Assembly: GCA_030612945.1 (NCBI GenBank)
Contig: JAUWMY010000155.1
Coordinates: forward strand, 1-6,425
From: Desulfobacteraceae bacterium
GTDB taxonomy: Bacteria > Desulfobacterota > DSM-4660 > Desulfatiglandales > Desulfatiglandaceae
Length of the DNA: 6,425 nt
Reading direction: 5' to 3'
Part shown: piece after piece, positions 1 to 4,711 of the stretch
How positions within the stretch are numbered: the first letter of the stretch is position 1
How the letters are laid out: each line of letters begins with the position of its first letter
Program-made: the position numbers and the translations under genes
Notes under the pieces: model-generated
The model's database searches: none
What the model saw: only the letters and a program-made list of their open reading frames with translations
What the model was told of the DNA's origin: nothing

Positions 1-985
1 ATTCAAAATCTATGGGTTGATTGATATTGGAAGTAACGCCCATGGTCATCAATTGTTTAATTAACTCAACTGCTTTTGTTCCCATTGCCTTGCCAAACTC
101 GGCAATTGTAACGGTTTCTTGAACCTTGATCCTTCTCTTTATAGCCTTTGGAACAGTAATCTCGGTCTGCTTACCTGTTTTTACAACTTCTTTGCCCCTT
201 CGGCCACCCATCTTACCCTTACGCCTGGGGCCACGCCCTGCATACAGGTCAGCCTTTTCATATACCTCTCTCTTCCGCTTACGGAATGTATCTTTTACCT
301 CAACCTCTTTCTTTTGGCCCTTCTTCTTTTTCTTTCTCTTCTCAGAGGGCGTTTCAGGTTTGCCTGTTTCCGCCGCTTCTCTGATTACCTTCAAGGGTTC
401 TACAGGTATCGGCCTTGGAGCGGGAGGCCCCGGCTCCTTTTTCACAACACGTTTTGCCAGGATTTCTCTTAAAGGCCCTTCTTCCGCAGGTTTTACGATT
501 TTCGCAGGTCGCTCGATCTTTTTCTTTTTTCCCTTTTTCGGCTTGACCTTGGCCTCTTCGACAGGGCTAATGATCTTCTCGCCAGGAATCTCCGGTTCCG
601 CCTCTTGCGCTGGGAGCCCTTCCTTCTCTAAAACACCTTCTCCGGCTACAGCTTCACCCAACCTGTCTTCTTCCTGTGGTTCTTCCGGCTTTAGGTCCTC
701 GGCCTTCTCTTTACCCACTTCCTCCTCTGCTTTTTCTGCCGGGATTTCCGCTTCAACCTTCTTTATTTTTCTCCTTCGTCGAATGACGGTCGGTTTTATC
801 CTTCTCTCTTCAATAAATTCGGATACAACGCCAGAGACAATTTCTTTTGCCTTCAAAACAGCATCTTCATCCAGAGTACTCATATAGTTCTTGACACTCA
901 TGCCGCCGCCGAGCAACTTTTCTACCAGCTCTTTGCTGTCAATACTTAGTTCTTTGGCCAATTCATAGACCCTGACTTTCGCCAT
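1..985 (-). CDS. infB: Translation initiation factor IF-2, N-terminal part (runs off the left edge)
   Basis: IF-2 is the cytoplasmic GTPase that places initiator fMet-tRNA on the 30S subunit and promotes 50S joining. Only the first 328 codons are present; the GTPase and tRNA-binding domains lie outside the window. The translation begins MAKVRVYELAKELSIDSKEL, a typical IF2_N domain (about residues 3-50, with the conserved MSTLD stretch near 35-39). A long, highly charged low-complexity linker rich in Lys, Glu and Pro follows (about 60-270). A second IF2_N-like domain (about 274-328, with TVTIAEFGKAMG and VELIKQLMTMG) reaches the edge. This domain-linker-domain layout is characteristic of proteobacterial IF-2. 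The ATG at 985-983 directly follows the TAA stop of rnpM, and a GGGGGAG Shine-Dalgarno sequence lies in the last rnpM codons, so translation is probably coupled. The reading frame is open to the edge with no stop. Long antisense frames over this stretch arise from its compositional bias. Confidence 0.96.
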   Translation of the reverse strand, partial: MAKVRVYELAKELSIDSKELVEKLLGGGMSVKNYMSTLDEDAVLKAKEIVSGVVSEFIEERRIKPTVIRRRRKIKKVEAEIPAEKAEEEVGKEKAEDLKPEEPQEEDRLGEAVAGEGVLEKEGLPAQEAEPEIPGEKIISPVEEAKVKPKKGKKKKIERPAKIVKPAEEGPLREILAKRVVKKEPGPPAPRPIPVEPLKVIREAAETGKPETPSEKRKKKKKGQKKEVEVKDTFRKRKREVYEKADLYAGRGPRRKGKMGGRRGKEVVKTGKQTEITVPKAIKRRIKVQETVTIAEFGKAMGTKAVELIKQLMTMGVTSNINQPIDFE

Positions 986-1267
986 TTACTCCCCCAAAGT
1001 TAACTTTTCACAGAAGTGGCAGCCCGCATGCACGACCATGGGGCCCTCTTTTTTAAAAGCCCTGTTAAGAAGGCTACCCTTCCTTAGACTATCCCAGCAA
1101 GATTTGCTCATACAGACATAAGCACCTCTGCCCTCACCTTTGCCAGAATCATCCCTGATTACCACTCCCTGAGCATCTAATACCAGCCGAATCAATTCCT
1201 TTTTATTGCGTTTTGCCCTACATGATACACATGTCCTTATGGGTATATGGCCTTTATCCTTCCCCAT
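986..1267 (-). CDS. rnpM: YlxR/RnpM family RNA-binding protein (RNase P modulator family)
   Basis: A 93-residue protein of the YlxR (DUF448) family, which sits between nusA and infB in many bacteria. The Bacillus member binds RNase P RNA and modulates its activity; the role here is inferred by family. Diagnostic motifs are RTCVSCR (residues 11-17) and GRGAYVC (47-52). The chain has three cysteine pairs, C13/C16, C52/C57 and C83/C86, with His80 and His84 beside the last pair. The CHFC at the C terminus is not something I associate with the minimal family and could bind metal. Start choice: the frame also opens at a GTG at 1282 (98 residues, 29-base overlap with nusA). I prefer the ATG at 1267 (14-base overlap) because its start distance to RTCVSCR is family-typical. 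Neither has a clear Shine-Dalgarno sequence, so coupling to nusA translation is likely. The TAA stop abuts the infB ATG. Confidence 0.9.
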   Translation of the reverse strand: MGKDKGHIPIRTCVSCRAKRNKKELIRLVLDAQGVVIRDDSGKGEGRGAYVCMSKSCWDSLRKGSLLNRAFKKEGPMVVHAGCHFCEKLTLGE

Positions 1268-2591
1268 CGGATACCATTTCACTCACAGATTTATCACTGT
1301 CCGGCAATGCTGTATCTTCAGGTTCAGTGTTTTTTTCCGAATCCAAACGGGCCGCTTCTTCATGGACGTATTGGATGGCACTCTCAATAAGTTTCTCAGC
1401 CCCCTTTTCGCTAATCCCGTCAACAACAACCAGGTCAGCTATCGTAGCACCAGCCACATCGCGACTTGACCTGAAGCCTTCCTCATAGAGATCAGCGGCT
1501 CTTTTCTCCCCCACTCCCGGCAACTCTAAAAGCGATTTGTACCCGTCTTTTAAGGTCTGGTTGTAATTGCTTTCGCTGTTAACGTCCAATCTCCACCCGC
1601 TCAATCTTGAAGCTAATCTCACATTCTGACCTCTCTTGCCAATGGCGAGAGATAACTGGTCATCCTGTACCACCACTTCCATAGAGCGATTGTCCTCATC
1701 AACGATTACCCTTATGATTTCAGCTGGCGCCAGTGCATTGCAAATGAATTTTGCCGAATCAGGGTGCCAGGTGACAATATCTATTTTTTCGCCCCGCAGT
1801 TCCTGCACCACTGCCTGAACTCTTCGCCCTTTCATCCCCACACATGCACCAACCGGATCTACATCGGCATCCCTTGATGCAACAGCAATCTTTGTCCTGC
1901 CTCCGGGCTCTCTCGCAACCTGCATTACCTGAACAATGCCCTCAGGAATTTCAGGAACCTCATTCTCAAAAAGTGCGGAAACAAAATTTGGGTGAGTCCG
2001 GGAAAGGATTATCTGAGGTCCGCGACTGAATTGTCTCACATCCAGGATATATGCCCTGATCCGATCCCCCTGTTTGTAAGATTCCTTTGGGACCTGTTCT
2101 TTTGGCGGCAGCTCTGCCTCTGTCCGGCCAAGATTTACAATGATTGAGCCCCTGTCAAATCGCTGAACAATTCCATTAATGATCTCTCCCTGTCTATCTT
2201 TGAAATCATCGTAGACAATGTCTCTTTCCGCCTCCTTCAATCGCTGCATTATAACCTGTTTGGCTGATTGGGCGGCGATTCTGCCAAACGTGTCCGTATC
2301 CATCTTTATACCGAGGCTGTCTCCAAATTCAGACTCGGGATCCATCCTGTGCGCTTCCTCGAGGCTTACCTGAACATGCTCGTTAGTTACATTTTCAACC
2401 ACTTCTTTAAATTCAAAAACTTCGATCTCCCCCAATTCATCATTGAAAGTTACTTCCAGATCGTAGTCCGGGCCATATTTTTTTCGAGCCGCTGCCTTTA
2501 CTGCTTCCTCAAGCGCTTTAACAAGCACGTCTTGCTCGACAGCCTTCTCACGGCTTACCTGGTCAATCATTCTGGCTAAATCTGAAACCAT
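1254..2591 (-). CDS. nusA: Transcription termination/antitermination factor NusA
   Basis: NusA binds RNA polymerase and nascent RNA. It stimulates pausing and intrinsic termination, and takes part in antitermination complexes. Domains in the 445-residue product are: an N-terminal polymerase-binding domain (about 1-130); an S1 domain (about 134-198, starting GEIINGIVQRFDRGSIIVNLG); KH1 with GMKG at 252-255; KH2 with GKRG at 318-321; and one C-terminal helix-hairpin-helix region (about 352-405, with LLELPGVGEKRA). An acidic tail follows (about 415-445). This is shorter than the E. coli protein with its two acidic repeats and longer than Bacillus NusA, which lacks them. Start choice: the frame can open at a TTG at 2609, but ATG 2591 has GGTGGAG nine bases upstream and gives the usual NusA beginning MVSDLARMIDQVSREK. 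It follows rimP across a 212-bp gap holding an inverted-repeat element and overlaps rnpM at its 3' end. Confidence 0.97.
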   Translation of the reverse strand: MVSDLARMIDQVSREKAVEQDVLVKALEEAVKAAARKKYGPDYDLEVTFNDELGEIEVFEFKEVVENVTNEHVQVSLEEAHRMDPESEFGDSLGIKMDTDTFGRIAAQSAKQVIMQRLKEAERDIVYDDFKDRQGEIINGIVQRFDRGSIIVNLGRTEAELPPKEQVPKESYKQGDRIRAYILDVRQFSRGPQIILSRTHPNFVSALFENEVPEIPEGIVQVMQVAREPGGRTKIAVASRDADVDPVGACVGMKGRRVQAVVQELRGEKIDIVTWHPDSAKFICNALAPAEIIRVIVDEDNRSMEVVVQDDQLSLAIGKRGQNVRLASRLSGWRLDVNSESNYNQTLKDGYKSLLELPGVGEKRAADLYEEGFRSSRDVAGATIADLVVVDGISEKGAEKLIESAIQYVHEEAARLDSEKNTEPEDTALPDSDKSVSEMVSDGEG

Positions 2592-2600
2592 GTCGCTCTT

Positions 2601-2607
2601 CTCCACC
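2601..2607 (-). promoter_or_regulatory. Shine-Dalgarno sequence of nusA
   Basis: On the minus strand this reads GGTGGAG and ends nine bases before ATG 2591. It decides in favour of that start over the in-frame TTG at 2609, which has no purine-rich sequence upstream and would place this motif inside the coding region. Confidence 0.75.
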
Positions 2608-2621
2608 AAAAGTTAAGTCTG

Positions 2622-2801
2622 AAGGTTCGCACAAAAATAACTTCACATTCTCTCATCTCATCTTCAGGTCGTCTTCGGGCGATCTTCACTCACGAAGTCC
2701 TCGAAATAGTTCATTATTCCTGTGGCTTCGCTCATTCAGATCGGCCAAATCCAACCTAAATCTGAGCGAGAACTCTGTAAAGTTATTTTTGCGCGAACCC
2801 T
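2622..2801 (-). repeat. 180-bp inverted-repeat element between rimP and nusA (MITE-like or structured RNA)
   Basis: Two 26-bp arms, 2622-2647 and 2776-2801, are inverted copies matching at 23 of 26 positions; the longest exact block is 12 bp. They enclose 128 bp. In the sense (minus-strand) mRNA all three differences become G-U pairs, so the arms can form an uninterrupted 26-bp helix closing a large loop. The stem can continue past a three-base bulge through TTCTC/GAGAA. Inside lies a second hairpin, 2728-2769, with TCGCTC/GAGCGA and AGAT/ATCT separated by a four-base bulge. The right arm ends two bases from the rimP stop codon region, the left arm about 13 bases from the nusA Shine-Dalgarno sequence. 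No convincing target-site duplication is visible and nothing inside looks coding. It may be a small non-autonomous transposable element (MITE) tolerated between operon genes, or an RNA processing or control structure. The sequence alone does not decide. Confidence 0.8.
2728..2769 (-). repeat. Hairpin nested inside the inverted-repeat element
   Basis: TCGCTC (2728-2733) pairs with GAGCGA (2764-2769), and AGAT (2738-2741) with ATCT (2760-2763), with an ATTC bulge on one arm (complementary bases on the sense strand). The inner loop of 18 bases can close further with a short GGTT/GGCC pairing in the sense RNA. It adds to the case that the whole 180-bp element folds when transcribed with the operon. 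Confidence 0.5.
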
Positions 2802-2803
2802 TA

Positions 2804-3277
2804 TCAATTTTCGAACTCATAAACGAGGTTGGCTTTTTTCACATCCTGCCAAGGCAGGGGAACCAGCTCGTTCGTCATCTCAATATACAATATTCTATTT
2901 TTATATGCCTTTAAATACCCCGTGAAATTTTTCCGGTCCTTCACTGGATTAAGCATTTTAACTTTTATCTTCTTTCCAACCGCCCCCTGAAAGTCCCTCT
3001 CCTTCTTGAGCGGTCTGTTGAGCCCAGGAGATGAAACCTCCAAAATATATTCATGCTGCAAAACATCTTTCGCTTCAATCAGGGCACTGATTTCTTTACT
3101 AATCCTCGCACAGTCACCCACCGTAATACCTCCCTCTCCATCGGCATAAATCCTGAGGACCCATTTGCCCTGTTCAGAAAGATATTCAGTATCCACCAGC
3201 TCAAAGCCCATTTCCTCAAGTACCGGCTCAATGAGACGGTTTACATCTCTTGTAACCAAATCAACGGGATGTGGCAT
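2804..3277 (-). CDS. rimP: Ribosome maturation factor RimP
   Basis: RimP binds the 30S subunit late in its assembly and helps place S12 and neighbouring proteins. The 157-residue length is normal for the family (about 150-160). The N-terminal alpha/beta domain covers about residues 8-82, with GFELVDTEY at 24-32 and ITVGDCARISKEIS at 51-64. The family signature YILEVSSPGLNRPLKK is at 77-92. An SH3-like C-terminal domain follows to the end, with KVKMLNPV near 105-112 and LPWQDVKKANLVYEF near 141-155. ATG 3277 has a purine-rich AAGAAGAG about eight bases upstream. It is the first protein gene of the rimP-nusA-rnpM-infB operon. Unusually for a tightly packed operon, a 212-bp non-coding element follows before nusA. 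An intrinsic terminator lies about 60 bases upstream. Confidence 0.96.
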   Translation of the reverse strand: MPHPVDLVTRDVNRLIEPVLEEMGFELVDTEYLSEQGKWVLRIYADGEGGITVGDCARISKEISALIEAKDVLQHEYILEVSSPGLNRPLKKERDFQGAVGKKIKVKMLNPVKDRKNFTGYLKAYKNRILYIEMTNELVPLPWQDVKKANLVYEFEN

Positions 3278-3337
3278 TTTCAGACTCTTCTTACCGAACT
3301 TTTTGAGAACTTACAAAAAAAAATTCTCTCAAACAAT

Positions 3338-3365
3338 AAAAAAAGCGAGCTGTGAGGCCCGCTTT
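3338..3365 (-). terminator. Rho-independent terminator between tRNA-Gly and rimP
   Basis: Read on the minus strand, AAAGCGGGC (3365-3357) pairs with GCTCGCTTT (3350-3342) in a 9-bp stem that includes one G-U pair. The loop is six bases (CTCACA), followed by an unbroken run of T reaching 3338. This is a textbook intrinsic terminator for transcripts leaving the tRNA gene. On the plus strand the stem is followed only by TTT then CGG, so it works in one direction. It lies about 164 bases past the tRNA and about 60 bases before the rimP start, so it could end the tRNA transcript, or act as an attenuator in a rimP leader. Confidence 0.85.
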
Positions 3366-3457
3366 CGGACTGCAGACTGGAATTTTAAGCGTCTTTTTAC
3401 ATAAAATCCTTAACAGGGATATGAAAAATTCAACGCCAAGTCCGCAATCCGAAGTAA

Positions 3458-3484
3458 GTTAACCATTCGCAAGGTAAGGTTAAC
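3458..3484. repeat. Short inverted repeat GTTAACC/GGTTAAC
   Basis: GTTAACC (3458-3464) and GGTTAAC (3478-3484) are perfect 7-bp inverted copies around a 13-base spacer, between the tRNA gene and the terminator. The core GTTAAC is itself a palindrome, so the sites also repeat directly. The right half overlaps a weak promoter candidate on the minus strand: TTGATA at 3504-3499, a 16-base gap, and TAACCT at 3482-3477. It could be an operator for the rimP leader, but the match is short enough to be chance. Confidence 0.3.
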
Positions 3485-3528
3485 AACCTCAAAAAGGGTA
3501 TCAAGCCACACACAAACTTTGAGACAAC

Positions 3529-3604
3529 TGGAGCGGGCAACGGGAGTCGAACCCGCGACACCAAGCTTGGGAAGCTTGTACTCTACCAACTGAGCTATGC
3601 CCGC
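3529..3604 (-). tRNA. tRNA-Gly (anticodon CCC)
   Basis: A 76-base cloverleaf with the CCA end encoded. The acceptor stem is GCGGGCA/TGCCCGC and the D arm GCTC/GAGT (one G-T pair). The anticodon stem is CAAGC/GCTTG around the loop TTCCCAA, giving anticodon CCC, which reads GGG glycine codons. The variable loop is GTGTC, and the T arm GCGGG/CCCGT with TTCGACT. All canonical elements are present with no broken stem. A near-consensus promoter lies about 20 bases upstream and an intrinsic terminator 164 bases downstream. In E. coli the gene at this position upstream of rimP is an initiator tRNA (metY); here it is a glycine tRNA. Confidence 0.98.
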
Positions 3605-3626
3605 TTACCATTCTCAGTGATATTGG

Positions 3627-3655
3627 TATATATTATAGGCGTCTACAATAGTCAA
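3627..3655 (-). promoter_or_regulatory. Sigma-70 type promoter of tRNA-Gly
   Basis: On the minus strand TTGACT (3655-3650) is followed by exactly 17 bases and TATATA (3632-3627). An overlapping TATAAT sits in the spacer but at an unsuitable distance. Transcription would begin around 3620, leaving a leader of roughly 15-20 bases for RNase P to remove. Readthrough of the downstream terminator would also feed the rimP operon. Confidence 0.75.
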
Positions 3656-3709
3656 GCGGTATTTGGAGTAATTCTCATTTATAAATCGAGGTTGGTGAAA
3701 GCAAAAACC

Positions 3710-3738
3710 TTGACATTTAACACGTGGGGAAATAAAAT
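3710..3738 (+). promoter_or_regulatory. Sigma-70 type promoter of corC-lnt
   Basis: TTGACA (3710-3715), a 17-base spacer, then TAAAAT (3733-3738): a perfect -35 and a five-of-six -10 at ideal spacing. The start point would fall near 3745, giving a 5' leader of nearly 60 bases before corC. It is divergent from the tRNA promoter, with 54 bases between the two -35 boxes. Confidence 0.75.
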
Positions 3739-3784
3739 TAGAAAAGTATGATTTTCCTTTCTGGTTCCCAGGGTACACGTCTAA

Positions 3785-3790
3785 CAGGAG
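3785..3790 (+). promoter_or_regulatory. Shine-Dalgarno sequence of corC
   Basis: CAGGAG ends 12 bases before the TTG start at 3803. The spacing is a little long but usable. An in-frame TAA at 3797-3799 rules out any start further upstream, and there is no in-frame ATG before codon 37, so this site supports the TTG start. Confidence 0.6.
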
Positions 3791-3802
3791 AAAAAATAAT
3801 AT

Positions 3803-4678
3803 TTGGAAGATGATCCGGAGCAAGGCTTTTTTAGCCTTATCAAATCTCTGATCAAGAAAAAGCCACATCTCGGCAACAGTAATGATCTCGCCGAAGAGAT
3901 CCATGAACTGATGGATGAGGGCCAGGCCAAGGGTATCATCACCGATGAAGAATCCCATATGGTCTCTGGTGTTCTCGATTTGAAAGAGACAAAGGCTCAT
4001 TCCATTATGATTCCCCGTACAGAGATTTCTTCGGCCCCAATCAACTCCACATTAGGCGAAATTATCAAGCTGGTCGCCGATTGCGGTCACACCAGAATCC
4101 CTATCCATAACGACAATATCGACGAGATTGCAGGTATCCTGCATGCAAAAGATCTTCTGAAGTTGTGGGGCAAGGATCCTCTCATCAAGATCCCAACTGA
4201 CATCCTGAGAGACCCGTATTATGCGCCTGAGAACCGAAAAATTGGCGATTTGTTGAGAGATCTTAAAAGAGATAAAACCCATATGGCCATAGTGACTGAT
4301 GAGTATGGGGGTACGGCTGGCATAATTACTGTCGAAGATATCGTTGAAGAAATTGTTGGGGAAATCATGGATGAACATGATAGCGATGACCTCATGCTGG
4401 AAATAATTAATGATAAATCCATCCTTGTCGACGCACGGTTAGAGATTGAAAACCTGGAAGAGCATCTCAATGTTACATTCCCAAAGGGGGAATTCGAATC
4501 TGTAGGAGGTTTCATCATACACCTTCTGGGAAGGATTCCGGACGTAAAAGAAAAAATTTCATTTGAGGATCTTGAAATCACCGTGCAAAAAGCCGATCAG
4601 CGTAAAATTGACAAGGTCCTTATCACACGCAGGGCACTTCCCAATCCCCCCAATGAAGAACAAGACGAACAGTCTTGA
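3803..4678 (+). CDS. corC: CorC/HlyC family CBS-domain protein (magnesium/cobalt efflux-associated)
   Basis: A soluble 291-residue protein that aligns by eye along its length with E. coli CorC (YbeX), a cytoplasmic protein linked to Mg2+/Co2+ efflux. It has a short N-terminal region (GFFSLIKSLIKKK at 8-20), then tandem CBS domains: the first about 66-125 (IMIPRTEI, HTRIPIH, IAGILHAKDLL), the second about 130-188 (THMAIVTDEYGGTAGIITVEDIVEEIVGEI). The C-terminal CorC_HlyC transporter-associated domain spans about 200-278 (DARLEIENLEEHL, ESVGGFIIHLLGRIP). There is no DUF21 membrane domain and no transmembrane segment, which separates it from the long integral-membrane relatives. CBS pairs usually bind adenine nucleotides. 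The start is TTG. It leads a two-gene unit with lnt, 33 bases downstream, as in the E. coli ybeZ-ybeY-corC-lnt cluster, but without ybeZ and ybeY directly upstream. The ion specificity is inferred. Confidence 0.93.
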   Translation: MEDDPEQGFFSLIKSLIKKKPHLGNSNDLAEEIHELMDEGQAKGIITDEESHMVSGVLDLKETKAHSIMIPRTEISSAPINSTLGEIIKLVADCGHTRIPIHNDNIDEIAGILHAKDLLKLWGKDPLIKIPTDILRDPYYAPENRKIGDLLRDLKRDKTHMAIVTDEYGGTAGIITVEDIVEEIVGEIMDEHDSDDLMLEIINDKSILVDARLEIENLEEHLNVTFPKGEFESVGGFIIHLLGRIPDVKEKISFEDLEITVQKADQRKIDKVLITRRALPNPPNEEQDEQS

Positions 4679-4711
4679 CCCATTCGGTAGAAGCATTTTA
4701 GAACTTTAATA

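Noticed and set aside
119..887. Two long plus-strand open frames (119-472 and 126-887) over the left end
   Set aside because: They are antisense to the infB linker. The lysine/glutamate-rich codons of infB read as Phe/Ser/Leu-rich sequence on the other strand, with no recognisable domain or ribosome site.
2622..2801. Inverted-repeat element as the terminator of rimP
   Set aside because: The arms are about 130 bases apart, and no T tract follows the 3' arm on the sense strand. nusA follows directly and needs transcription through it.
2722..2925. Plus-strand 67-codon frame crossing the inverted-repeat element and the rimP end
   Set aside because: It overlaps rimP antisense and half of the repeat, with no family resemblance and no ribosome site.
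3302..3333. TTTGAGA/TCTCAAA hairpin with a nine-T run upstream of rimP
   Set aside because: The 7-bp AT-rich stem has an 18-base loop, and the T run lies in the loop rather than after the stem, so it is not a terminator. It is probably low-complexity leader sequence.
3614..4000. Minus-strand open frame of 128 codons between the tRNA and corC
   Set aside because: It covers both divergent promoters and the antisense of the corC N terminus. It has no domain, and corC on the other strand is certain.
4679..4711. Possible separate promoter or terminator between corC and lnt
   Set aside because: The 33-base gap holds no hairpin with a T run and no -35/-10 pair, so cotranscription is the simpler reading.
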